NCBI GenBank assembly: GCA_030142905.1
Contig: JASJOG010000187.1
Location: 1 to 64,000 of the forward strand
DNA: 64,000 nucleotides
Origin: Heliopora coerulea
Lineage: Eukaryota; Cnidaria; Anthozoa; Scleralcyonacea; Helioporidae
Reading direction: 5' to 3'
Shown here: positions 18,606 through 28,945 of the stretch, piece after piece
How positions within the stretch are numbered: position 1 is the first letter of the stretch
How the letters are laid out: every line of letters begins with the position of its first letter
Translations under genes and position numbers: made by a program
The notes under the pieces: model-generated
The model's database searches: none
The model's input: the letters and a program-made list of their open reading frames with translations, nothing else
Told to the model about the DNA's origin: nothing

Positions 18606-20380
18606 TATCAGGTCGTTTCGTACTCTCGTCATTTCGTCCTCAACTACCTGGTCGTTTCGTACCCTAGGTGATGGTCGTTTCGTACTCCAATTCTGGTCGT
18701 TTCGTACTCTATAACGCTCGATGACTGCTTATACTGCCGAAATAGTGACCAGATATAACTTAAAGTACAGCGGGGTTTTTTTAACAGGGCTTTTACTGTT
18801 TTTTCAAGCATGCAACGAGTTGTTAAACTTAAAATGTTTTATAGCCTAATTTTTGTCTATATTGCTTAATCAATATACGTCATTTTTAAAACGTAAATGA
18901 ACCCGTGAAATAGTTCACACTTCATACTTGAACCCCAAATTGTATCATATATGTATCATTGATTAGACAGAACGTTACCTCATATGTCAGAAATTGATTT
19001 AGAACACTCATTAAACCATTAACTTAAAAACAGATGCATTTTTTCAAAATGAGTCATAGTGACTTAACAAAGCGCTACGCCAACGCGTGGATTATCTTTT
19101 GCATAATGGCCTTAATGGTACAATGAACCCAATGGTAATTATTCCAATAAATTGGTTGACAATAACAATCCTCTTCCTTTATTGACTTGACCCTGTGTCC
19201 TGTAACATCTAAGCTCTTCGCTCTGCAGACAGAAATTTATCTACTGAAGATCACTTTTCAAAATAGTTAGAAAATCTACACCCACACTTAAGCGCAAATG
19301 GCCATGTGGTACTTGCAGTCTGCAATTTAATGATAATTCCATCTTTTGCGAAGGATGCCAAATGCGGTACCATTCTCGCTGTGAGAACCTGTCTCTGAGA
19401 GATTTAAAAGTTTTACAAGACCTATCCGAGGATTATCTGTGTTCATCTTGTACGCACGTTGGTGGTATTTTTGATTTTGAAAACGCACTCCAACGGCTGA
19501 CAAGTGCAACCCGTGTTGGGAGGCTAGAAAGTGCTGCTACAGTGGAAAATTTTTTGCGAAGTACCTCAGTAAATCAGACAAGGGCTGTCGAATTGCAGTT
19601 TGGGACACGGGCTTTGGACACTGTTCCTGAAAACATTTTAAAGAAAGCTGGTAAGTTTAAGCTGGAATACCGTTTTACATGCTAATTGACCTGCTGCATA
19701 AGGAGGCCTCCCTCATAGCACTTACCATCCAACTGGTGTCTGAAGGAAAAGTGAGGCGCATCCAGCGGAAGAAATACAGACAGCCTTCAAGGGCGGATTT
19801 TTAAATTGTGGGACGAATTTAACAATGGCATTATATCTGCAAGACAAGTAGTAAAAGCATGTGCTTACCTCAACAAACCTGTAATGTAAACGATGTAAGA
19901 TGTTTGTGTCAATAATTATTATTATTTATGTAAGTAAGATAAAAAAATAGCATGTTCACGGATGGCTGTTGGTCAGAGGCTGTTTGTAGTAACACTAACA
20001 GATATATACACAATCCTGAAATAATAATAAAAATTTCTCTTCTGAATTTACAAGAAATTTTGAACCAAAGCATACTGTTACGAGCAGACTAGCTACTCAT
20101 TGTCATCGTTGAATACTTGAATTGATAGACCCATTATCACTCTGTCAATTAATTAATCATGTTTCAGAATCTTTTCGGAAAAAGGCGAATACAAGATTCC
20201 AAATTCCAAATAAGAATGAGGTTTGAATAGATATAAAAAATCATCTATAAAATTCAACTTTTTCGGATAGAACACATGATGAGTACGAAACAACCTAGCT
20301 TGAGTACGAAACGACCAAGCCTGGGTACGAAACGACCAGAATACGAAATGACGGGAGTACGAAACGACCATAAACCGTAA
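18606..20380. mobile_element. transposon with repeated GGTCGTTTCGTAC ends
   Basis: The left ~110 bp hold at least four copies of GGTCGTTTCGTACTC-like units (18614, 18651, 18682, 18703 areas); the right ~95 bp hold four or five in inverted orientation (20279-20372). It interrupts the copy B gene cleanly. It carries a PHD-finger fragment and the inverted copia-linked repeat. I recognise no transposase. Confidence 0.75.
19293..19682 (+). pseudogene. PHD-finger gene fragment carried by the transposon
   Basis: The text reads CGTCSLQFNDNSIFCEGC, then MRYHSRCENLSLRDL, then YLCSSC: the C4-H-C3 pattern of a PHD finger, which typically reads histone tails. A leucine-rich and helical stretch follows (ENALQRLTSATRVGRLESA) up to 19682. 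No full gene is present, and the ends do not show clear splice sites. It may be part of the transposon's own protein or a captured host exon. Confidence 0.6.
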
Positions 20381-20390
20381 ATAATAATGA
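19690..20390. other. non-coding right part of the GGTCGTTTCGTAC transposon
   Basis: No gene is supported. It contains short remnants after the PHD fragment, the inverted arm at 19950-20163 and the inverted terminal units at 20279-20372. Confidence 0.6.
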
Positions 20391-21359
20391 TTATTTTAGT
20401 AGCAAACTTCCTGTATTAAAAATACCAACTAAATACAATATAGAATGGAATCCAAAAGAGCCATATAACCAGTCAATTATTGGCACATGGTTGGCAACTT
20501 ATTACTGTGGAGTATCAATACAACACTTCACTTTTAACAGCTCAGCTCCTGAGCAAATAACATCTCTAATGAAGCTTCATTTATATTTCACAATAAGGGG
20601 AGTAATGAGGGAACTAACTATTATGTCATCAACCCAAGCTGATAACTTTTTACGTTGATACAATGCTACTTTCCTTAAAGATCATATACCAAAATGGATA
20701 TGGCAGGAACTTCTTCATACAGAAGATCTAGAAAGAAGTGTTACAAAACAAGATGACTACAGACTTCAAAATCATCCTGGTGCTGGATCAATTAGAGATC
20801 CACAAAATGATTATAAGAAATTTATTCCAAAAATAAGCAATGGTATTACCAAAAAAGACAGAACTAATTAACCAGAGCATAGAATCTTATTTATATTGTA
20901 TTCTTGGGGCTCAAGCAAGGACAAAACAATCAATTTATAGTAATAGAGCAAGTGCATTAGACACACAACAAGAGTTCCGCTCTATTGTGGAAGATAGTAT
21001 TATCAATTATAATGTTTCAACTTGGATAAATAATATGAATGGATCCATAACAGGCACAAATGTGGTACTTAATCTGGCAATATGACCCAATTTATGGTTA
21101 ATACTAAGTAATTTAAATATACTTAAAAATCCCATTAAAAGTTATAATAATAAATTACGAGTGGTTAGAACTAATATGAAATTTGTATTAATAAAAAATT
21201 TAATTATTTTAAACAACATCAAGAGCTGAACGTCAGCTATGGATTGACCAGACGGAAAACGTAATCTCAAGAGGAATATCAAAGCCCAGCAAAATATCTT
21301 TGCCAAAGCCATCGAGTCGGACACAGAAGTAAAATCATAATATTTAATAAAGTTTTAAT

Positions 21360-21388
21360 GTTTCGTTGTATCATCACAACATCATCAG
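21360..21388 (-). ncRNA. hammerhead-like ribozyme core, Penelope type
   Basis: On the minus strand: CTGATGA, a GTTGT/ACAAC stem with loop GATGAT, then GAAAC. These are the conserved core blocks of hammerhead ribozymes, which occur in Penelope terminal repeats. One extra T before stem II and the unverified outer stems leave the fold uncertain. It lies in a ~220-bp insert (about 21200-21430) in the copy B gene. Confidence 0.4.
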
Positions 21389-21533
21389 AGAATAATTTAC
21401 ATAACTGCCTAAAGCCTAAGTAAATACTTACAGCAGAGCTGCCAGCAAAGCTGATAGTGATTTAACAATCATATTAGTATTGTCCACTTTAAGTGGATAT
21501 ATTGTTAGTAAATATGTGTTATAATATACATAA

Positions 21534-21808
21534 ATGAATCTTTACAATGGATATACGGAAGAACCACAAAAGGAAACAGCAGCTCAGCTGGTAATCGGTC
21601 AGGAAGACATAATTATGGCAGATAACGCCATTATTTCACAATCTGCAGTTCCTACAGATAACAATTATTTGACAAATAAAAAGTATGTTGATAATAATAC
21701 AAAGAAATTAAAAGGTGTTGCAGATGGAAATATAAATATCGAGTTTTATAAGATAAAACAAACTATGGTTCCTACTGATAATTATGATGTTATTAATAAG
21801 AGTTATTC
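21534..21808 (+). pseudogene. tail-fibre-like protein N-terminus, copy B
   Basis: It starts MNLYNGYTEEPQKETAAQ in a ACATAAATG context and holds two degenerate fibre repeats (AIISQSAVPTDNNYLTNKKY, then VPTDNYDVINKSY). At about 21808 it joins abruptly to the inverted copy of another gene's end, marking the edge of arm 2 of the inverted duplication. Confidence 0.65.
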
Positions 21809-22198
21809 CGTGATTTAGTGAAAGATAGTGTGATAAATTACAATACATCAACATAGATAATCACCAAGTCTGTGGTTATCTAATAATCCAATCCTTTTAA
21901 AGAATCCAGTTCCTGGTTATAATAATAAACTGAAAATAAAAAAAAAGAATATGCAATTTGGATATAATAATATTAACTTTTATGGTAAACAACCACAAAA
22001 AAAGTATACAAGATATACCAAATCAACATTTAGAAAGTAAAAAACGTCAACTTTCAACTAACAGATTAGCTGTTAAGGAGGATCCACATAAAAGTGATTT
22101 AGTCATCATATTGGTATTGTCCTCTTTAAGCGGATATGTTGTTAGTAAATATGTGTTATAGAGTGCTTAAGATAAAATCTTACGCACTGTATGCATAA

Positions 22199-22396
22199 AT
22201 GAGTCTTTTCTATGGATATGCAGAAGAATCACAAAAGGAAACAGTAATTGGTAAGGAAGACATAATTATGACAAATAACGCCATTATTTCACAATCTGCA
22301 GTTCCTGCAGACAATAATCATTTAACAAATAAAAAGTATGTTGTTTATAACAGAAAGAAATTAAAAGGCGTCGCAGATGGAAATAAAAATATTGGG
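22199..22396 (+). pseudogene. tail-fibre-like protein N-terminus in arm 2
   Basis: MSLFYGYAEESQKE as in arm 1, cut after the first repeat (KGVADGNKNIG), where the LINE fragment begins. The start context is GCATAAATG, preceded by the same hairpin as at 5328-5354. Confidence 0.65.
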
Positions 22397-23122
22397 TTAT
22401 CTTGGGTTAATGAGGCTTATTAGGCATCTAGCAAATACTTGCTAATGTGCCGAGAATATTGAATTATTTACAAATAAAAATACATACTTCTTAACCAACT
22501 AACAGTATATAAAACTCCAAATTAATGATAATAATAACCCCTATATACAACTTCACTAATAAAAATTTAAAAAATTTAAAAAAAAAAATACTTCATGCTA
22601 TTAGAAAATTTCTAACTGCTCTCTTGAAATCCTTCAATTGAACAATGTTTCTTAAATCATCAGGCAAGGCATTCCACTCCTTACATGCCACATAGACTGT
22701 TGATTTAAGTCCATAACGTGTGGTATTAACACGAGGCAACGCTAACATTTTATAACTCTTAAATTCTTAATATTTTCCCTCGACTCAAACATGTTCGTAA
22801 TATATGAAGGTAATAAATTATTCAGAGCCTTAAATAAAATATTTAAAATTACTATTTTACGTCGATCTTCAAGCGTACCCCCGTTACTACCAGCTAAAAT
22901 TTGATAATCCGTACCAAAGTCCTTATAAATATATCTCAACGCTCTTTCGTTCAGTTTTTCCAATTTGTTGCTATCAGCTTTTAAACAGTTTTGCCATATG
23001 GAAGAACAATAACTAAAGTGCGGAATAATAAATGATTTATACAGGCACAGCTTTGTTGAGCGTGAGAGAATTTTCTTAAATCGACTTAGGACATGTAACT
23101 GTTTTCCCACTTTTTTAGCAAT
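22397..23122 (-). mobile_element. LINE 3' fragment in arm 2
   Basis: The twin of 4157-4912. Here the RT C-terminal frame is open further upstream (from 23110, with YCSSIWQNC intact), but it breaks earlier at its end (near 22745). Confidence 0.8.
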
Positions 23123-23129
23123 CTTTGAT

Positions 23130-23435
23130 ATGTTTCTTGATTCTTCAATGTCTGATGCTAATCTTAAAAACCGTGGTTGTGATATATGTCTTAGAGCTTA
23201 TAAACAAGATGGAACATTTAAAGTTGTTACACTTGTAAGAGTTTCTTTGAGTAGATCAAACATAAAGTATGATTATATAGCTCCACAAACAAGTCATAAT
23301 AGGTTATATTCGATTGATGATTCTGTTACATTAGAGATATTACTTGGTAAGGATTTTTCTCAATATAAATTGTTTGTAATATGTGTTCAATCTTTCGGTA
23401 ACACACCGCAGATTAATTGTGAATTCAAACCTTAA
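23130..23435 (+). CDS. C-terminal part of tail-fibre-like protein, arm 2
   Basis: 101 codons, identical to 3849-4154 except for two residues (Gly/Val after GTFKV and the last residue). See that entry for motifs; here too it directly follows the LINE insertion. Confidence 0.45.
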   Translation: MFLDSSMSDANLKNRGCDICLRAYKQDGTFKVVTLVRVSLSRSNIKYDYIAPQTSHNRLYSIDDSVTLEILLGKDFSQYKLFVICVQSFGNTPQINCEFKP

Positions 23436-23469
23436 GTAACTTTAGTAAACTTTTAATACCTATTGTATA

Positions 23470-23691
23470 ATATATATTATATGGTCAATAAAAGATGTAG
23501 TTATAAGTAAAGATCTAAGTGAAGAGGATGCTAAGAAACTAAAAAATTGGTATCTGTACTGCAAAATTAGCAACTTGTTACAAATGGAAATATAGGAGGT
23601 TAAAGAAGCAGAAATTAGCATTAAATATGTCCTCTATAGCATTTACAGTTATTGGAAGTGCATTGGTTCCATGAACCCTATTCTTGGGGAA
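23470..23691 (+). pseudogene. start of the unknown hydrophobic protein, arm 2
   Basis: It matches the upstream part of the gene at 3334-3810 (LSEEDAKKLKNWYLY in one frame, then MSSIAFTVIGSALVP in another) and is cut at 23691 by unrelated repeat DNA. Confidence 0.5.
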
Positions 23692-24320
23692 TCTGACTAC
23701 CCCCCTATTCTGGGCGGGGGTAGGTAAAACTACCTACCCCATCTATCTCCTGAACCGCTTGTTGGTTTTCATCAATATTTTGCATTCTGTGAAAAAAAAA
23801 TAATAATTGGTATTTATTGCTTATATCAGCAGATTTCTTTCATTGAAGCGCCATAAGTGTAAAAAATCTGCAAAAATTGCCTAATTTTTGTTGTCTGTCG
23901 TTTGACTTTATTACTCCTACTTACTGTCATTCACAATGATGCTAAGGTGCTTAGGATGTATGAAAAGACTGTTTTATACAAATTTGCTGATGTAAGCTTA
24001 TTTTGTTGCCATGGAAACAGTAACAACAAGTAGCAGAACCTTAGACATTGTTACCGAAATGAAAAATATGGCTCGTTTTTCCATACACTACACCTTATGT
24101 AAAAGATCTTGTCAAGTACCACTCACTTGCTTATCATGGCAACTTAGGCTATCGTGGATGATACGTTCAACATCGTATTACCGTATACAGTGCTATTTGG
24201 GGCTTTTTTATGGGTCTATGAGGCGCGAAAACGAACAACAATGAATGAACAACAATGAACAACAATGATGCAACTGAAAACTGACGCCATGTCAAATAGC
24301 TGATAAAAATTCAAGGTAAA
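23692..24320. other. non-coding insert of unknown type
   Basis: No supported gene. It starts with a GGGG/CCCC-rich part able to pair (CTACCCCCC with GGGGGTAGG, near 23698-23726). It also contains GTTGCCATGGAAAC (24005-24018), which fits the X-box read by RFX factors. It ends where polymerase sequence begins. Confidence 0.4.
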
Positions 24321-24603
24321 TATCATCTATCCTTCGTAGATTATAAAGTTACAGTTTCAGTAACAAATGCTATTGAAAAAGTTAAAAATTTGAATATCGG
24401 CCAACAAAAACGGAAGTAAATATTTCAGAAAGCTGAGGATGGACCATTGAAAGTGTTGATCAACATTTCATTAATATTGCTAAATATAAACTATTAAAAG
24501 GCAGTTCTTATGTGAAATTACTTAAGGAATTACAGAATAGTTTAAAAGATCTTATTAATATACAAAATAAGGATAATAAGTGTTTTAGATGGTGCCATAT
24601 TTG
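24320..24603 (+). pseudogene. DNA polymerase B N-terminal region fragment, copy B
   Basis: In broken frames the text reads KVTVSVTNAIEKVKNLNI, then ESVDQHFINIAKYKLLKGSS, and KLLKELQNSLKDLINIQNK with DNKCFRWCHI. This block is typical of the N-terminal region of invertebrate Polinton polymerases. It is cut at 24603 by the Penelope element; the middle of the gene is gone. Confidence 0.65.
24446..24603. repeat. inverted repeat arm flanking a Penelope element (partner 25989-26151)
   Basis: About 158 bp of polymerase sequence, from CCATTGAAAGTGTTGATCAA to GGTGCCATATT, recurs in reverse complement at 25989-26151 on the other side of the Penelope element. Confidence 0.9.
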
Positions 24604-25988
24604 GCATATTTATTGGCGGTTAAAAATTGTCACTTTCTCTTTGGTGGCCGTCTCTACAAACAGGTTGATGGTGTGGCTATGGGGTCCCCCTTAGGTCCTT
24701 CATTTGCCAACACTTTCTTATGTTATCATGAAAAGATCTGGTTGGATAACTGCCCTAGAGATTTTAAACCGTTAATTTATCGACATTATGTTGATGATTG
24801 CTTTGTAATATTTAGCTGTCCCGACTACGTTAAGCCCTTTTTAGATTATTTAAATTCACAACACAACAACATTAAATTTTCGAGCGAGACTGAGGTAAAT
24901 AATACTCTTCCATTTCTTGACGTTTTGATTGAACGTAACAACGGTTTTTCTACTTCGATTTATCGTAAACCTACTTTTTCTGGACTTTTGCTAATTTTGA
25001 CAGCTTTATCCCACATTCATTTAAACGTGGACTTGTCCACACCCTTCTCGACAGATATTTTAAGATATGCTCCTCCTACCACATCTTTCATTCGGAAGTC
25101 ATCAAGCTGAAAAATTTTCTCACTAACAATGGGTATCCTATTTCCTTCTTTGACTTTTGTTTTGGGAAATTTGTTGATAAAGTTTTTTTCAGTTTCCGCT
25201 AAAAATTACGATGTTTCGAAACGTGTCATTTTTTTTTTCTATGCCATTTACGGGGAAACATTGCTTTCAAATCCGTTCGCAGTTAACAAAACTTCTCTCG
25301 TCCTGTTTTCCTCAAGTTTAACTACGGGTTATCTTTAAGTCTAACAAACGTCTGTCTAGTTTCTTCCGGTTCAAGGATAGCATTCCTAAATTAATGAAAT
25401 CTCATGTTGTTTATCAATACTCGTGTCGATGCTGCGGAGCATCGTATATAGAGCAAACTCGACGCCTTCTACACACACGCATCTCTGAACACCTTGGAAT
25501 CTCGCCGTTAACTGGGAAGAATAGATCTTACACTAGGCTGTCTAGCATCCTTTCTCACACGAAAGCTTCTCATCACACAATCTCCGCCGATGACTTTTCT
25601 ATTATTTCGTCCGGTAACTCGCCCCTTGACTTACTCATTTGGGAGAGTTTACTCAATGACAAATTGAAGTCTGTCCTTAATGAAAACATCAGGTCTGTTC
25701 CGCTTGCCTTATTTTAATTAGTCTTTTCTCCTTCCGCTCTTTCTCTTCTACTTTTCTCACACCTTTTCTCCTCTCTCATTGGCTAATTAATTTTCGCACC
25801 TTGTAAATATCTTATTTATAACCTTACCTTATCCCTCATGTATATCACTTTAAAAATGTTGCGCGTTAGCAACGAAACGTCAGTAAAGCTTGTTTAAACT
25901 AACATGCTTTGTTATTTGTCGAGTTTTATCCTGTCATGGCTATTCACATTCGAATTTTGAGCTGGGCATTAATATTCATCCTACGACT
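24604..25988 (+). mobile_element. Penelope-like element (RT plus GIY-YIG, 5' truncated)
   Basis: The RT fragment (24589-25110) shows VDGVAMGSPLGPSFANTFLC, then a YVDD catalytic motif and LPFLDVLIERN. A separate frame (25394-25717) shows VVYQYSCRCCGASYIEQT and RISEHLG, the GIY-YIG endonuclease of this class. Between them the frame is broken. The 3' tail has a GTTGC/GCAAC stem followed by GAAACGTC (25860-25883), a degenerate hammerhead-like end. Penelope elements copy themselves by target-primed reverse transcription. Confidence 0.85.
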
Positions 25989-26151
25989 AATATGGCACCA
26001 TCCAAAACACTTATTATCCTTATTTTGTATATTAATAAGATCTTTTAAACTATTCTGTAATTCCTTAAGTAATTTCACATAAGAACTGCCTTTTAATAGT
26101 TTATATTTAGCAATATTAATGAAATGTTGATCAACACTTTCAATGGACTTG
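25989..26151. repeat. inverted duplicate of polymerase sequence beside the Penelope element
   Basis: Partner of 24446-24603. At 26151 it changes directly into the forward palm region of the same polymerase gene. Confidence 0.9.
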
Positions 26152-27566
26152 CATTGGACGCTATGTTGAAAATAACTAGAATAAAATTAGAACTTATTAA
26201 TGATGTTGATATGTACCAGTTTGTTGAGAAAGGAATGAGAGGTGGTATTTCTTACACTGCGAATAGATATGGATCAGCAAATAATAAGTATATGAAGAAC
26301 TTTGATAAGCAAAACGAAAGCAAATATATAATGTACCTAGATGCTAACAATTTATATGGATGGGCTATGAGTTAATCATTGCCAACTGGTGGATTTAAAA
26401 CAGAAAATACAGACCTTGATAGCTATAATAAAGATCCTGATAAGGAACTGTTATTAGAAGTTAATTTGGAACATCCTAAAGAATTGCATGATATACATAA
26501 TGATTATCCATTAGCTTCTGAGAAGAAGACTGTAAATAAAGAAGAATTGTCTGAATATTGTAAAAGAATTAGTCGAGTATATGGTATTACTACTGGAAAA
26601 GTAAGTAAATTAGTAACAACACTGTATGATAAAGAAAAGTACGTTGTACATTACAGAAATTTACAATTGTATTTGTCCTTAGGTATGAAATTGAAAAAGA
26701 TTCATAGAGCATTGGAATTTAACCAATCAAGATGGTTAAAACAATATATTGATTTCAACACACAGAAAAGAACAAATGCAAGGAATGCTTTTGAAAAAGA
26801 CTTTTTTAAATTAATGAATAATTCCGTTTAAGGAAAAACAATGGAAAACTTAAAGAAAAGAGAGGATGTTAGATTAATAACAGATGAAAAGAAACTTATT
26901 AAATGGATATCAAAACCAACATATGTCAGTAGTAAGATATTTAATAAGAACCTTGTGGCTATTCATAAGGTAAAAGAAGTGTTAACATTAAATAGACCAG
27001 CATGTGTAGGAATGTGTATATTAGAACTATCAAAAACACTTATGTATGACTTCCATTATAATATAATAAAGCCATTTAACATTGAAAATGCCAAGCTGTT
27101 ATTCACTGATATTGACAGTTTAATGTATAAAATAGCCACAAAAGATGTATATAAAGATCTCTATGAGAGAAAAGAACTGTTTGATGATAGTGATTATCCA
27201 GAAATTTCAATGTATTACTTTAAAGAGAATGAAAAAGTTATTGGAAAAATGAAAGATGAGACAGCAGGTGTTCCAATTGTGGAATTTATTGGTTCGCGGA
27301 GTAAGATGTATAGTTATATGAAGAACAACAATAAAGGTGGAAAAACAGCTAAAGGAATTAAAAAGCTGTTATTAAAAAAGATATAAATCATATTAATTAC
27401 AAAGAAACACTGTTTTCTAAACAACAAATGCATCATAAGATGAAAACGAGAAGAAGTAATTATCATGAAGTAAGCAGTTATGAGATCAATGAAGTCTCAC
27501 TGTCATGGTTTGATGATAAACGTTATTTGCTAGATGATGGCCTTAGTAGCTATGCACATTTAAAGT
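26152..27566 (+). pseudogene. DNA polymerase B palm region, copy B (broken)
   Basis: Motif A reads MYLDANNLYGWAMS (26331-26373), followed by a TAA. Motif B reads FFKLMNNSV, a TAA, then GKTMENL (about 26800-26860). Motif C reads LLFTDIDSLMYKI (about 27100-27130) with TDIDS where copy C has TDTDS. The frame shifts near 27386 and continues to WFDDKRYLLDDGLSSYAHL near 27566. The exonuclease part is absent. Homology to 50612-52483 is clear throughout. The polymerase would be protein-primed. Confidence 0.85.
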
Positions 27567-27749
27567 GAACGATATATTTTTTAAAAGCATACATGTTTCG
27601 AGAACTTCAAGATGCCATCTTCAGTGCAGAATGAATGATGTGAGGTGTAATATTACCTGACATCATTCATTCATTCTGCACTGAAGATGGCATCTTCAAG
27701 TTGTGGAAACGTGTATGCTTTTAAAAAATATATCGTTCACTTTAAATGT
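27555..27749. repeat. ~195-bp palindrome, Penelope-terminal-like, in polymerase 3' end
   Basis: The arms 27555-27640 and 27661-27749 are near-perfect reverse complements, joined by a short, itself palindromic centre. Each arm has CACTGAAGATGGCATCTT and a GAAAC block as in Penelope terminal repeats. The polymerase C-terminal code (SSYA) lies to the left and a second copy of it (STYAYGHHRI) to the right, near 27785. Confidence 0.75.
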
Positions 27750-27769
27750 GTATTGACTTTGTTGCTCCT

Positions 27770-28200
27770 GAGAAATTTTAGTACCTATGCATATGGCCAT
27801 CACCGTATACTTAATGGTTGAGAAAACGGCTGAGTCAGCACAAATATAGCCTTAGGAATTTTTTCAAAAATTATTATGTGTTGAGGTAGGTGCACTTTTA
27901 AAATGATGAAAAACACTAATTTTTGGAGATTTTCACTGAATAGGTACCACTGAAAAGTAGGGGTATGGGCCAAAAAATGGAAACTGTGCTCGTAGCCCCA
28001 TGTATTATACTGCTTGAAACTTCACTTTCATCGATTAAAAGCTCCAAAGTTCATACGAAAGTAAACAACATCAACAACATCAACCCTCTACGACATCATT
28101 GAATAAAAACAATGACCTTGAACATCAATCGACTAAGGAATTTACATCAAAATCGAATATAGTAAGAATTGAGCAGTTTAAGTCAAAGTCAAATTTTTGT
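27770..28200. other. polymerase C-terminal stub, then unassigned DNA
   Basis: 27785-27822 encodes STYAYGHHRILNG and a stop, the likely original end of the copy B polymerase. From 27823 to about 28030 I see nothing recognisable. From 28030 a loosely coding serine/asparagine-rich stretch leads into the LINE region. Confidence 0.4.
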
Positions 28201-28945
28201 CACTCTAAAGATCAAATGAATGAATATATTGAGAAGCATAAACAGCGATATTCAGCCCACAACTTTCAGGACTAATTTATGGCGTGCAGACATAAACAAA
28301 AAGTCCTTACCGATAATAAAGCTTCAAAATGTAAGGACAACGATCAGAGTTTTACAAACAATGGCAGTGGTCTACTTCATCCAACTATCCCCGAGGAAAG
28401 CACTCATCCAACTCATCGACTGTTGACACCGTTCAACCCTCATTCATTTGCCAGAAGAAAATGAATTGTGCATCGGTTGATAAAGTACGACCTTTAGGAT
28501 TACATCAGCAAAACCAAATGGCGGAGCCTGGAACCAGTCACGATAGTATAGATAACTATCGTAATAATAAACTGTGGCATCCTTCTGGTAAATTATCCCA
28601 TGGAAGTAGACCCTCTCGTAAGCATCAAGTCCATGCTGAATTGACTCTGCGTGGTGGTGACTACCCCAGAGTTCACCTCACTACTAAACCCAAGAATGAG
28701 ATAAGACATAGTAATGACAATAATTTTTTTCGGGCGCAATCAGTCAACCAGAAAACAGATTTGCTAAATTACCTGGCTTTTGTTCGAACTTATTTGCGTC
28801 CAATTCAAGATCACTGACCACTGATATAATCGGTGCTATATTTGAAAGGCCAATACCTGCTAGAATTTCTATTCGAGTAAATAAGAACACACAGAAGCAC
28901 CGAAAGGCTAAAGGCCATGTACCTTCGAACTGTATTCATATTACT

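Larger units (their letters stand above)
18080..21532 (+). pseudogene. 500-residue-class protein, copy B (split by a transposon)
   Basis: The first part (18080-18604) gives MQNFIKNYYGDNYDKAMENS and KYPNADLTKFEF, matching the copy C N-terminus. The second part (from about 20390) gives NQSIIGTWLATYYCGVSIQH, LHLYFTIRGVMREL, FIPKISNG, and SNRASALDTQQEFRSIVEDS. The end (21455-21530) is a hydrophobic anchor ending SKYVL. Stops and frameshifts (near 18275, 20657 and 21083) and an extra insert at about 21200-21430 break it. The function is unknown. Confidence 0.65.
21812..23691. repeat. arm 2 of the long inverted duplication
   Basis: Reverse complement of 3614-5700, near identical by eye. It contains the end of the 500-residue-class gene (to 22161), the fibre start (22199-22396), the LINE 3' fragment, the fibre C-terminus and the start of the hydrophobic gene. 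Compared with arm 1 it lacks about 200 bp of the fibre gene next to the LINE. Confidence 0.85.

Noticed and set aside
18600..18720. CRISPR-like array of GGTCGTTTCGTAC units
   Set aside because: The units are unevenly spaced, occur inverted at the other end of the same insert, and the genome is eukaryotic; they are transposon ends.
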